A stretch of DNA of 64,000 bases. Source: Phytophthora colocasiae. Lineage: Eukaryota > Oomycota > Peronosporomycetes > Peronosporales > Peronosporaceae. Below, piece after piece: positions 10,160 through 20,500 of this stretch; the stretch's first letter is position 1; every line of letters begins with the position of its first letter. A program made the translations under genes and the position numbers. Under the pieces are notes generated by a model that ran no database searches, was not told the origin of the DNA, and saw nothing but the letters and a program-made list of their open reading frames with translations. Location of the stretch: assembly GCA_018806915.1 (NCBI GenBank), contig JAGKQI010000104.1:682001-746000 (forward strand). The letters are read 5' to 3'.

Positions 10160-10712
10160 GACCTAATTCCGGAAGCTTTTGCCAACACGCTCTCGGTTTT
10201 GGTTTCTCCAACATAACGGTACGTCAGAGAATTTCTTGTAGTGCAGGTACCCTGACTGCACGTCTGTTGAGACCGAAAAGCACTTGCTTTTCGATTGTGC
10301 TCGTGTCACCGTGCTATAGGGCATTATTGCCGACGACTGGAGACTTTTCTTACCAGCAATTACTTAGCTTGTGTTCCGCTCGAACCCATCTGGACGCGCT
10401 CACAGCTTTCTTATGCGCCTGAACTCAAGATTCTCTCGATGATTCTCGGCAGCGTCACACTCCACTGCGTCTGTGGACAGCCCACAACAAACACCACTTT
10501 GAAAATCGCCCGCCTTTGGAAGCGCAGACGACAATCTATCAAATTTACTCGACTTTCAGCGGGCACTACTACGTTGTTCTACTGCGAGAGAGCGATCTTG
10601 TTTTCAACGGTGTCTCCATCACTTTCCGCCTGGCTCTCGGTTCCATCGTTTCGTTTCGCTACAGCTCACCCACGACTATTCTCAATTCGACGCCAAGCGC
10701 TATTTACTGACG
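10160..10712 (+). pseudogene. LINE (non-LTR retrotransposon) 3' remnant
   Basis: A broken translation shows the C-terminal zinc-binding segment found after the RT of many LINE ORF2 proteins: C-R-Y-P-D-C, then E-T-E-K-H-L-L-F-D-C (10241-10300). Further on, in another frame, comes L-W-T-A-H-N-K-H-H-F (about 10470-10500), which is typical of the same tail. In-frame stops occur at 10238-10240 and near 10315. No 5' part and no intact ORF were found. Confidence 0.5.
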
Positions 10713-11059
10713 AAAATGGTTGCCTCCAAGCCCCACCCAGTCTCCGTCCAACATTGTTACCCGTCGTCGTCAGTAAGGCCTTAGTCGCTAGCTTTTTGAG
10801 AGGTCCGATTGCCAACTCCGTTGGCAACTGATAAATATTCAACACGAATAGTCCCCCCCTGTAGTATGACCCTGTACAGTGAACTCACTTTTAAAAGGTT
10901 CGATTCTTTTTAGGGCTTCACGCTGAAGCTCATCAGATAGCTAGTAAACATGCTGCTCTAAGCGGAATATATCCCTATACATATGATAACGAAAGCCTCG
11001 AAATGTCCCCATGCCATGCCATGGGCGTTGCCTTTCAGCAAAATGACTGCTTACGGTTT

Positions 11060-13294
11060 GGTAGATTTTTAAACAGGTCTTATTTTGTGCAGGTCTTGGA
11101 TTTTCCCTCGGTGGACTTTTTTTCTGAACTCATGAATGGATCTCAGCCAACAGCCCACTTCCGATTTGGAGACGCAGTGAGCAAGCAGTCACCCTCTGGA
11201 GAGGCGGTCATGGGGAAGTCGAACAGCACCTCCAAGGCACAGAAGCATCGCTCGAAGGCGACAAAGGCTGTGCTTTCATCTCCGGAAGGACGGACAAAGA
11301 GAAGGCTAGAAATGGAACTATGTACAACGTCCTCCTCATCCGCTAGCTCATCTTCGACTACAGTCTCCGAGCATGAGTCTCTGTCAGCCTCGTGCTTCAC
11401 GTTCGCTCCCTCGCCGTCGCCGCCGACTTCTCCCGTGTCACTAGCGGTTTCTTCACCCGCATCCACGATATCCCCCCCCTCCTCCAGAGTCTCCACCGAC
11501 ATCATCCCAGCTATTTGATCCAGAAGTTCCCTCCATTCTGCCGTCACCGCACACATCGTGGCAGTGGCCAACTCCATCGCACGTGCCCATAGCGTCGTCA
11601 CCTCAACTTGCAATGCAAGCCGCTCCCTCCCCCAGCGTTCCACAACCTCAGCCGACACTTGATATCCCAGCGTCATCTGCTGCATCAGTGGGTGGGGTAC
11701 ATTCAAGCTCTCCTGGCATCACAGTTGAGAGTAGCGAAGCCGTGCGAACAAAGTATCAGGGCGTCATCATGCTCAACGGTTTCCAGTATACAAAGGCGGG
11801 GACATCATCCAAGAAAGTATCCTACAGATGTAGTTTCTATCGTCGGAAGGTGAAATGCAAAGGCAGCGTGGACTTCACGATTAAACACATGGCTTTTACA
11901 AACTTTCGAGAGCATATATGCCATTTGGGTGTCGTCGTCCCCAACGTTCGCAACGTGGAAAAGGAAATGAAGGATGCTGTTGTCGACATGGTGCTTCAAA
12001 ACCTGTCCATGGCGGCTTAGCGAGTGTGGGAAAGCATGCGTGACAAGTTCTATTCGTCTGATAACGTTGCTGTACATGGATTAACCCGTGAACAAGTCCA
12101 CCAACAAGTGTATCGCACGCGCCGAGAGTACTTTGGTGGTTCCATGCACGGACTGGTAGAAGTCCCTCCTCTCTCTATGGTACAAGGGACTGCCATGAAC
12201 TTTTTCCAGTTTCACCGTGTGTACGCCGATAAGAGTTCCAATGGTACTGGTGTTGAGCGTCTAATAGGTTGGGGGCATCCCGCACTCATCGACAAGCTGA
12301 AATACAAGGGTGTTACGCTGTTTATCGATGGGACTTTCCGTTGTGTTCCACGACCATTTTACCAATGCGTCGTAATTATGGTGCACGATCAAGCATCTGA
12401 CTGCTATCTACCTGCGTTCTACGTGCTATGTAGTTCTAAGGAGTCTGACATGTACTGGAATGTCATTGATCATGTGATTCAAGCGACGGATCAAAAGCTC
12501 GACCCAGCCACCGTCATTTGTGACTACGAGGCAGGGCTACTCAAGGCCGTTCTCACTCAATTTCCGGATGCCAGGGTGAGTGGATGCTACTTTCATTTTA
12601 AACAAGCTTTGCTGCGGCGCATGAAAAGGGAAAGAATCCCTGCACCTGAAATCAAGATTGCAGTGGCACCTGGTTGCGTTGATTAACTGGCTGTCATCGA
12701 CAGAGCTAAGGTAGCTACTCAAGGGATCAACTAAGTTGATTCGCGAACAATGTGAGATCGATGGGATTCCTTACTCCGAGAACAAGTGGGATGCCTTTTG
12801 GATGTATTTTCACAAGCAGTGGGTGCTACGCTACACTCCAGACTTGTGGAACGTGGATGATCTGAACAAACAGGTTGTTGCACGAACTAACAATCCACTT
12901 GAACGGTTCAATCGAGAACTTAATGGCGCATTCCCTCCTCATCCCAGCCTACCAAGCTTTGTGGCAGGTATTGAAGTCCTTGCCCGTCGTCATGTGCAAA
13001 CTCTTCAGGACATTTCAGCCAACCATGCCAGGGCGCCCCATCGCCGAGAGAAGTTCATGTTGCCTGAGAAGGTAAATCTGTTCAGCGACGAGTAATGTAA
13101 GGTCGTACGCCTCATTGCTGGTATCGTAGTGATAGATTAAACTGTATAAGGGGCTCTGTTCTAAAGGAAACAAGACACTCTCTGGCTAAGTTCAAACGAA
13201 ATGGTTGTTTTGATCAGGTCTTGCGATTCGGTCTCACAATCGTCGAGATCCAAATCCAAGACCTGCACCAAATAGGAACCGCAAAAAAGACAAC
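11060..13294 (+). mobile_element. MULE-2, degenerate Mutator-like element
   Basis: About 2,235 bp, nearly the length of MULE-1. The ends are inverted repeats: 11061-11103 against 13252-13294, with about 20 inner bases nearly perfect (GTGCAGGTCTTGGATTT) and the outer part about 70 percent matched. The flanks carry TACGGTTT at 11052-11059 and 13296-13303, extendable to 9 bp with one mismatch. This fits an aged Mutator-type target duplication. The transposase inside is dead. Exact ends may be off by one base. Confidence 0.8.
11132..13095 (+). pseudogene. MULE-2 transposase (frameshifts and nonsense)
   Basis: Similar throughout to the MULE-1 transposase. A Ser-rich N-terminal frame ends at 11516-11518. 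The coding resumes in another frame near 11583 and runs through the Cys/His module (Y-R-C-S-F-Y, then H-I-C-H). A TAG at 12018-12020 interrupts it. The MULE domain follows (F-I-D-G-T-F-R-C-V-P about 12319-12355; C-D-Y-E near 12525; C-Y-F-H-F-K near 12590). A further shift lies between about 12680 and 12735. The last segment holds N-N-P-L-E-R-F-N-R and stops at 13093-13095. At least three lesions make it non-functional; trans-mobilisation by a related transposase would be the only route. Confidence 0.85.
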
Positions 13295-13424
13295 CTACGG
13301 TTTAACGAACCAGCTCCGGATGCTCATTTGAAAAGCTCCGAGAAACATACCTCGCAAAAAAACAAAGTTGATTTTGTTTTACGGAGATTCAGGACGTTGA
13401 AAAAACTCCTGTAACCGCCAAGGT

Positions 13425-14486
13425 TTACTGACCCGGGTGCAGACCAAGGAAGCCCGGACTAGGCTCACCCTGCACTTCACCGAAGTACAGCGCGAACGTC
13501 TGCTTCCACTGCTCCACCTTCGCACGGTCCTCCATGAACGTCGGGAAGGCAGCCATGTTGGCTTCCGGGACGTTCCAAGGCTTATTGGCGTTAAGATCCG
13601 TGCGCACACTGTTAAACACCACCGACGTCTGAGCTTCCTTGGAAATAGCCCAGTTCATGAACAGCTTGGCCGCAGCAGGATGCTTGGCCTTTTTCAGAAT
13701 TCCGACGCGCTGACCCCAGCTCAGATAGTCCGTGCCGTTTCCTCCCACGAATACGATCGGATCGCTGGTACCACCGAGTGCTCCAACGCCGATCAGCTTC
13801 TCCCCAGAGCTGACGAGCTCACCAGCGACATTGGAGCCGCGGTTGAAGCTGACGTTCTGCTGAGCAAGTTTGGCTACCCAGTCCCATCCGTACTTCTCCA
13901 CATAGCGAATGTACAGGAACAGCACGGCATCGTCGTCATGTGGGAACGACGAGGAGATCTTGCCAGCCCATTTCGGGTCCGTCACATCGGCTGGCGTAGC
14001 AGGCGGATCTACACCATTGAACGCGGTCGAGTTGTAGATGTAGCCGAAACTGAAGATGGAGTAGGCCATCCACGCGCCATTCACGTCCTTCAACGACTCG
14101 TGAACCTGGGAAAAGTTAGCCGGTTTGTACGACAGGAGATCACCAGTCTTGGTCCAGCGAGTGAAGTCTTGCAACGTCTGCAGCGCCACGACGTCAGGCA
14201 CCAGTGTATCGGTCTCCAACTGGTTGTCGATACGAACGTTGTGATACTTGCTGTAGTCGACGACAACAGTAAAGTTTAGCTTCGGGAAGCGTTTCGAAAA
14301 TGCTTCATGCAGACCATCTTGTTGCGTTGGGGTGTCGCCTCCGTGGTAGAGGACAAGGTTGCCACCTTCAGCCACAGCATCAGCGTATAGTTGGTCGATG
14401 GTCTTGGTCTCCTCCTCGACAGATTTTGCTGCAGCTCCAGCGGAGAGAATGGTGCAAACGAACAGGAGCGGAGCAAAGAGCTGCAT
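13425..14486 (-). CDS. Secreted bacterial-type solute-binding protein, intact copy
   Basis: 353 residues with no introns. Residues 1-~20 are a signal peptide (M-Q-L-F-A-P-L-L-F-V). The mature part looks like the substrate-binding component of a bacterial ABC importer of the Fe3+/thiamine-binding class: E-G-N-L-V-L-Y-H-G-G near residue 40, then repeated blocks shared with the other three copies. Eukaryotes usually lack the cognate importer, so the secreted protein may scavenge or sense a small ligand, perhaps a metal or sugar phosphate; this is inference. Lack of introns, the bacterial fold and several local copies suggest horizontal acquisition followed by local duplication. It is the only undamaged member in the window. 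An initiator-like promoter motif lies 32-50 bp upstream. Confidence 0.88.
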   Translation of the reverse strand: MQLFAPLLFVCTILSAGAAAKSVEEETKTIDQLYADAVAEGGNLVLYHGGDTPTQQDGLHEAFSKRFPKLNFTVVVDYSKYHNVRIDNQLETDTLVPDVVALQTLQDFTRWTKTGDLLSYKPANFSQVHESLKDVNGAWMAYSIFSFGYIYNSTAFNGVDPPATPADVTDPKWAGKISSSFPHDDDAVLFLYIRYVEKYGWDWVAKLAQQNVSFNRGSNVAGELVSSGEKLIGVGALGGTSDPIVFVGGNGTDYLSWGQRVGILKKAKHPAAAKLFMNWAISKEAQTSVVFNSVRTDLNANKPWNVPEANMAAFPTFMEDRAKVEQWKQTFALYFGEVQGEPSPGFLGLHPGQ

Positions 14487-14517
14487 GGTTTGTTCTTGGT
14501 AGTTGTTGCAGGAGAAA

Positions 14518-14536
14518 GAAAGTTTGAGAATGAGCC
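14518..14536 (-). promoter_or_regulatory. Initiator/FPR-like promoter element of the intact solute-binding gene
   Basis: The minus strand reads GGCTCATTCTCAAACTTTC. This closely matches the bipartite oomycete initiator plus flanking promoter region described for Phytophthora genes. Its position 32-50 bp before the ATG suits a transcription start. A related block precedes copy 2. Confidence 0.7.
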
Positions 14537-14691
14537 AGCAAACCGCCCTACAAATATGGTAAGGCAGAAACCTTGTCGATAAAACTATAGCGCTTGGCCC
14601 GTGTGAACAGCCATCTGAATCAATGTCTTCGATTAGACATGTACATGTTTTCGGGAGAACTTATCATAAACAATAACAATCCTTGATGAAC

Positions 14692-14708
14692 GCACACACA
14701 CACACACG
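14692..14708 (+). repeat. CA dinucleotide microsatellite
   Basis: A run of about eight CA units. It lies in the otherwise featureless stretch 14537-15033, where I see no gene. Confidence 0.85.
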
Positions 14709-15033
14709 CGCTCACACCTCTGGTGATACATGTACAGGGTACGGTATGTACTGGTGAAACCAACTTACGGGGATCACATCATTCGAGTTTGGGTAAACAG
14801 ACGATTGCACGACATGAGTGGCAAGCTTACGTTGTAGTTTGGTTTGATAGGGGACGTCAGATGATGCTAGCACCATGTGAGTTTCACCCCAGAGGACACT
14901 TGTCAGATGATATATTTCATGGCGTTGCGCTCGAGTCCAATCCACTGGTGAGTTCGTACAGGTCGAGGATACTCGGAAGCTGATATGCCTGTCGCCTACC
15001 AGAGTGTTGCTGGACACTGCCTAGTGGACAGAG

Positions 15034-15180
15034 GGCCTCCTGGTGGTCCACTGGTGTACGCACCACAAAGCTACGCACTTGGCAGGCGTTCGAGTCCCTC
15101 CGAGGACTTGGTATGGTATGGATTACGTTTACGCGTAACCTTTGGGACTTACTAGCGAAAATTCAATATCCCATTCAAAC
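15034..15180 (+). mobile_element. SINE-like repeat S2, 5' part, interrupted by the Gypsy insertion
   Basis: The tRNA-like head (15034-15107) has the same A and B boxes as S1. A body follows (TATGGTATGGATTACG from 15112) up to CAAAC at 15176-15180. The same sequence resumes with CAAAC at 23471, after the Gypsy element. The joined body matches 28804-28948 except for a 7-bp indel (GCGAAAA or an equivalent register). Confidence 0.75.
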
Positions 15181-15492
15181 TGTGACGGGGGTCACACAGC
15201 ACTTCACACAGAGGAAGGCTTGGAGTATACAAACTCCTAGTGAACGGCAGTTCACTCGGTCCCCAAAGACTTGGGGAGACTAACTAAAGATTAGGTAGAT
15301 TTAAGACTGAATATATTATAGATACTTGTTAGCTTGGCCTGCAATACAAACTAAAAGATATCTATAGTGTAACCTATATAGAAGGTGATAGGTGGCTGCG
15401 GAGCCACCTGCCACGTGTCACCATGATGTGTGACACACCAAATCCACTTCGGAAGAGTGACTAAAGTCACTCTTCAATGTAACCCCGTTACA
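15181..15492 (-). repeat. Gypsy-1 3' LTR (left end on the + strand)
   Basis: 312 bp. It contains internal palindromic pairs such as GGTGGCTGCGGAGCCACC and AGAGTGACTAAAGTCACTCT, possible hairpins near the LTR end. Confidence 0.92.
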
Positions 15493-15493
15493 T

Positions 15494-15508
15494 CCTCCCC
15501 CACTTAGA
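15494..15508 (-). other. Gypsy-1 polypurine tract
   Basis: The minus strand reads TCTAAGTGGGGGAGG directly before the 3' LTR. This is the expected primer site for plus-strand DNA synthesis. Confidence 0.75.
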
Positions 15509-15664
15509 TTCGACTCTCGTCCAATCAGAGAAGAGAGAAAATCCCTTTCACATTTCTTCGAAATCGATCGACCTGCCGCCAGCTCTTATCGCTGCGGCTT
15601 CTGCTCTCACAGAGCACAGGGCGCACTGCCAACGCGTACCAAGCTTCCTTGGAAGCCCAGCAAC

Positions 15665-17476
15665 ATGTCTGCAAAGGGTGCAAACCCAGACGCGCAAGCG
15701 TCTTCACGGAAGAAGGCTGCAAAGCCAACTTCCAAGCCAGCCAAGCCTCGCGGCAAGGCTTCGGCACTTCATGAGGCCACCGATGTGGCCTCCAGGGCTC
15801 TTAGCTCACCCAGCAGCACTGCTGCGACGGCTAGCCCTAGCCAAAGGCGCAGTAGGTCTCCGTCCCTACCGCCTGATACTCGACCGAATCCTCGGTTCGA
15901 GTATAGGGACCATAGTCCCGGTTCCTGGAGTCCTTCCGAACAGGAAACGACTCTTGTCAGCTACTCGGGCGACGAGAGCGACAACGGCGACGCCGAGGGC
16001 AAGCCTGCGGCGGGTGCTCCGACCACGGAGGAGCACCATGGAGACAAGGACACCGCGTCCAAGTCTCCCGACAACACCAGCGGCCGTGGTGGCGACACTA
16101 CGCCACCACCTGTCAGACATCTGACACTTGCTGAAGGGCGCGAACGCGCCCGGGCCATTCTGGCAGAGGAGAAGGTGCCCAGCACCAACTCCAAGAAGCG
16201 TCATGCTTCACAGTCTCCTTGTCAAGACAGGACAAGGAGAAGGGAGCTCGAAGAGATCTTCGGCCCCGACGACGTCGGCGATGACGCCGATGAGGAGGAG
16301 GGGCTCATCCGCGAGCCCCAAGAGATCACTAACGATCTCGATGAGCAGCAAGAGCTCTTTCAGGCTGCTCAACAGCCAATGCGCACCGCACCAACGGTCG
16401 CACGTGAGTCTCATCAACACGATGAGGACTCTGCCCACCAGCGGGGCTACTACCCGCCCGATCAAGGCTCGGGAGCTGCTGCGTATCTCGAGCAGCTCCA
16501 GGACCCACGTCCTCTCATAGGGAGTCATACCTCCAAAGGCGCCTATGAGCGGGCCTTGGTTCAGAAAGAACCTCTCTTTCAAGGCAACCTCTCTGTTGCC
16601 AGGTGCGTGCTTCTAGCACAGCACCGAATTCCTCTCAAGGAATTCACCTCGCTTCGCAAGAAGCCTGAGACTAAGGGTGGTCTCAAGCCCACATGGGGTT
16701 ACCCATGGGTTCTCCCAGAGAACACTGCGTCGTGGATCGACGCTGAGGACCTCTTTTGGCAATGGGTCCGGTTGACAGTCAAGTCAACCCAGGAGTACAA
16801 CAAACTCCGTGACGAAGATCACCTGGAGGATATCCTCCGCCTCCGGGACCTTCGTGTCCAGTTTGCCCACCTCGTAGGCAAACGTCAGCTCCATCATCAG
16901 ATGGAGCGACTGAGAACTGAGTCTCAGTCCAGCGCTCACAATGAGCGCGGGTATGGAACACATATACCTGTGTTCCAACCCCGTTCAGCGGCTAAGAAGC
17001 CGCGGACTACTTACGAGGCTGCCGACGTGCCTCTTCCCAGCACGCGACAGCCTTTGGGCAGTCAACCTGGAGCCGCTCAATCGGCTCCCAGGTACTCTGC
17101 GACGCAGGGTACCCGCGCCACTTCACTTGGAGCTGGCGCTTCCCACCGCGACGCCGCTCCTGGAGAACCCGCTCCACATGGTAGTGGCGTTCTCCGTTCC
17201 GGTCAAGCAAAGCCGGAGGAGGCCTCGCTCGACTGCTCTTTCGAGCCGTCCCCGACGTTGGGGACTCAGAGGCCTTCGACTGGGCCTCTTGACCAACTTG
17301 TTGCTGAGCAACAGGAGGAGATCCGTCTCCTCCGAGCGCGTGTCCTTGCGCTTGAGGGTGCTCTTGGTCTTGAGCATGGCGGCCAAGCTGCCCCTGCAGC
17401 CGACCTGCCTGGTGTCTTGCGCCAGTTGGAAGACCTGCGTCTCGCGATGCAGGATCTTCATGGTCGTAGACCGTAG
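15665..17476 (+). CDS. Antisense ORF inside Gypsy-1, unknown protein
   Basis: 603 codons on the strand opposite to gag-pol, with ATG context AGCAACATGTC. I recognise no family. Residues 1-~230 are low complexity: Ala/Lys/Ser-rich and basic at first, then acidic (D-D-V-G-D-D-A-D-E-E-E). Residues ~280-435 look like a folded domain with many Trp and Leu (K-P-T-W-G-Y-P-W-V-L; L-F-W-Q-W-V-R-L; R-D-L-R-V-Q-F-A-H-L). The end is a predicted coiled coil (Q-Q-E-E-I-R-L-L-R-A-R). The 3' 470 bp overlap the chromodomain frame on the other strand, and the last 19 bp overlap pol tail-to-tail. The first 1.34 kb have no sense-strand coding, so this frame is not a shadow there. A promoter would have to lie in or beside the LTR. 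The coding status is inferred. Confidence 0.7.
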   Translation: MSAKGANPDAQASSRKKAAKPTSKPAKPRGKASALHEATDVASRALSSPSSTAATASPSQRRSRSPSLPPDTRPNPRFEYRDHSPGSWSPSEQETTLVSYSGDESDNGDAEGKPAAGAPTTEEHHGDKDTASKSPDNTSGRGGDTTPPPVRHLTLAEGRERARAILAEEKVPSTNSKKRHASQSPCQDRTRRRELEEIFGPDDVGDDADEEEGLIREPQEITNDLDEQQELFQAAQQPMRTAPTVARESHQHDEDSAHQRGYYPPDQGSGAAAYLEQLQDPRPLIGSHTSKGAYERALVQKEPLFQGNLSVARCVLLAQHRIPLKEFTSLRKKPETKGGLKPTWGYPWVLPENTASWIDAEDLFWQWVRLTVKSTQEYNKLRDEDHLEDILRLRDLRVQFAHLVGKRQLHHQMERLRTESQSSAHNERGYGTHIPVFQPRSAAKKPRTTYEAADVPLPSTRQPLGSQPGAAQSAPRYSATQGTRATSLGAGASHRDAAPGEPAPHGSGVLRSGQAKPEEASLDCSFEPSPTLGTQRPSTGPLDQLVAEQQEEIRLLRARVLALEGALGLEHGGQAAPAADLPGVLRQLEDLRLAMQDLHGRRP

Positions 17477-17555
17477 TGCCCCTTCGCGGGCACTTGACTC
17501 TCTTCGTCAAGAGGTCTACGACCTTCAGGCGACGATGTCTCGCCGGGAGTCGCAA
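17007..17555 (-). pseudogene. Gypsy-1 C-terminal chromodomain (shifted out of the pol frame)
   Basis: The minus-strand frame ends at 17007-17009 with a canonical chromodomain: Y-H-V-E-R-V-L, then L-Q-V-K-W-R-G-Y and S-T-W-E-P (about 17200-17040). The aromatic residues that bind methyl-lysine (Y, W, W) are all present. The frame is offset by one base from pol, which stops at 17458. The two frames overlap for about 100 bp, so one extra base at 17461 or above separates them. In related elements this domain directs integration into heterochromatin. It is listed as a pseudogene because in this copy it cannot be translated as part of pol without a shift. Confidence 0.75.
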
Positions 17556-20500
17556 CCGTACGCGTACTCCCAGTCGTCGTTCGACTCTCGCCTAGGGGCC
17601 TACTCCTTTGGCCCCTCGGTGTATCCACACCGCTCGTACCTTCCACCGGGGTACGGCTTCGCCCCTGGGAGTCACCAAACTCCCTATTACCTGGGGCGCT
17701 CTGCGCCTGACGCTCAACCTCGCGTCGAGGAGGTTCACTCTCCTCCTCGCGGCCGCCTTCAACCTCTTGAGGGGCCGCATGACCCTGAGGGTCATGGTAC
17801 CGCTTCAGACGACCCACATAAAACGTCGGGTGGGTCGTCATCGACTTAGGCAAGTCGATCGTGTAGGCAGCGCCGTGCCTACTCAGGACCTTGAAGGGTC
17901 CAATGAAGCGATGCTTTAACTTGTTGCTCACCGTGGAGCTAACAGTGTTAAGAGGTAGGTTCCTAGTGTCGAGTAGCACTAAGTCCCCCACATTAAACAC
18001 GTTTAAGTTTCCTCTTCCATGTTGGTCTGAGTACTCCTTCTGTTTATCCTGTGCGAGTGCCATTGCATCTCGCACCCGGCTGATCACATTCAGCCTGTTG
18101 CCGACAAATGTCGACAACTTCTTCCGCAACGCGGCTGGTTCCACACCGGAAACCTGGGAGGAAAGCTCTTTCCGAGCCTCTCCCCCACTTACTCTCGAAG
18201 CCGCGGTGCCCCCACCAAGTGTGAGCGGCACCAGGGGGTTCCGAAGCCCGTTCAAGTAGAACGGCGTGAACCCCGTTGACGCGTGAACCGCGTTGTTGAG
18301 TGCAAACTCAACCATAGGCAGCTGCGCTGACCAAGAGCTCGGCGCCTCAGCGCAAACACTGCACAGCACGTCCTCAATCACTCGGTTGACGCGCTCAGTC
18401 TGACCATCGGTCTGCGGATGGTCCGCCGTTGACATCGTCAACCGTGTTCCAAGCAATTGGAACAGCGTTTTCCAAAACGCAGCGGTAAACCGCGGGTCGC
18501 GGTCAGAGACAACAGTCTCAGGCAACCCGTGATAGCGGAATACGCTATCAAGGAACAACTTCGCAGTTTGTTCCCCGGTAATGGTCTCAGAGACCGGAGC
18601 AAGATGCACCATCTTGCTCAACCGGCATACAAACACCACAATGCCGGTGTTCTTCTGGTCATCGGCCGGAAGGCCGAAGACAAAGTCGAGACTCATCGAC
18701 TTCCAGCAGTCCAGAGGGACTGGCAGGCTCTGCAGCGGAGCCGACGCGTTCCCCGCAGGCTTCACGCGCTGACATGTTTCACATGTCTTGATGTACTTGG
18801 CCACCCACTTGTACATGTGGGCCCACCAAAACATCTGAGAGACCCCGTGATAGGTCTTCTCTCGGCCCAAGTGGCCACTCGAAGGCACATCGTGTGCCTC
18901 GTGAAGTATATCATACTTCAGATCCTCGTCGTTTGGAACAACGACCCGCGGAGGATCCCCGGGCTCCACCCGATAGTGGAGCAGGCCATCGGCCCACTCA
19001 TAGCGGTGGAGCCGTGCCCGCTGTCGAGGCGTAAGCCATTCGACCTTGGCATCCATGCCAGCGGACAAATACCGCACAATAGGGGCGAGGGTGTCATCGT
19101 CCCGATACGCCAAGCGTATTCGATCGTAAAGATCCGTCGTGACCCGACTAATATGAGCGAACTCATAGTCGGGCCTGCGCGACAAAGCGTCGGCAAGCGT
19201 GTTGAGCTTGCCAGGCTTGTATTCAACGCGGAAGTTATACTCCGCGAAGAATGACAGCCAACGCGCCATCCGCTGCGATAAGTGCGGCGTATGGATGGCT
19301 GTCCGCAAGGACGCGTGGTCCGTATAGACCACAAAGGGCCTTGAGCCCAGAAGATGCACCCTGAACTTGACAAGGGCATACTTCATCGACAAGAGTTCCT
19401 TGTCGTGAACGGGATAATTCCGTTCGGCAGCCTTCAGCTGCCTGGACTGGAACGAGATCACCCTATCCCGTCCCTCATCGTCCTGTTGCAATAGCGCACA
19501 GCCAATTGCATAGTCGGAAGCGTCACAGACAACGCTAAACGACTTGGCATCGTCCGGCAACGCCAGGACGGGCGCGCATTGCAAGCTCGCCTTGATGCTG
19601 TCAGCATCCGGGTGCTGGCGCTCCCAGCACCACTCGGCCTCCTTCTTCAGAAGGTCCGACAAAGGCTTTGCGAGTCCCGCATAGCCAGCACTGTACTTGT
19701 GCAAGTAGTTGGCTAAGCCCAACCACTTCCTCAGGTCCTTCTGTGACCGAGGAACAGGCCATGCCGCAATGGCTTTGACCTTGTCAGGATCCGCTCGGAC
19801 CCCGACGCTGCTGACGAAGCAGCCGAGGACCTTAATCTCCTCAGCTGCGAAGACGCACTTGTCGATGTTGACATAGAGCTTGTTAGCTCTCATGACCTCA
19901 AACACTCGACGGAGGTGCTCTCGACGCACCTCTATAGCCGTCTTGCCTCCCTCGGCACGGCTATGGACGAATATATCGTCAAAGTACGTCTGCGTGAACG
20001 CACGCAAAGGTCTAAACAACTGTGTGACCAAGCGATTGAAGGTCGCTGGTGCGTTGGATAGACCTTGTGGCATTACCAGCCAGTCCCAGAGCATACCGCT
20101 CGGCGTGCTCACGGCCGTGAGCGGGATATCACACTCCCGCATCAGGATCTGGTAATATCCATCCACCAGATCCAGCGCGCTATACAGCGTGCAGACGGCC
20201 ATGTTGTTCAATAACACATCCTTGCGAGGGATCGGCGTCTGTGCTGGCACAGTCGCGCTGTTCAGCTTATTGTAAGCATGAACCAGACGCCACTTCCCGT
20301 TCGGCTTGCGAACGCAGAGGGTTGGCGTCGAGTGCGGGGACTTCGATTCCCGCACCATTCCCGCTTTCGCCTTAGCGGCGAAGAACGCGTCAATGACGTC
20401 GCTCTGCTCTCGGGGCAGGGGCCATTGACGCGTGACACAATACTTTGTGCCTAGCACGAGATCAATCTCGTGCCTGATCCCTCGGTCTGGTGGGAGCTTT

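Noticed and set aside
10295..10831. 178-codon ORF as a gene
   Set aside because: The region translates into LINE C-terminal motifs in other frames, so this frame is incidental.
16941..17460. The plus-strand +1 frame upstream of 17460 as an independent gene
   Set aside because: It overlaps the antisense ORF and the chromodomain and looks like a shadow; only the part after 17463 is worth keeping.
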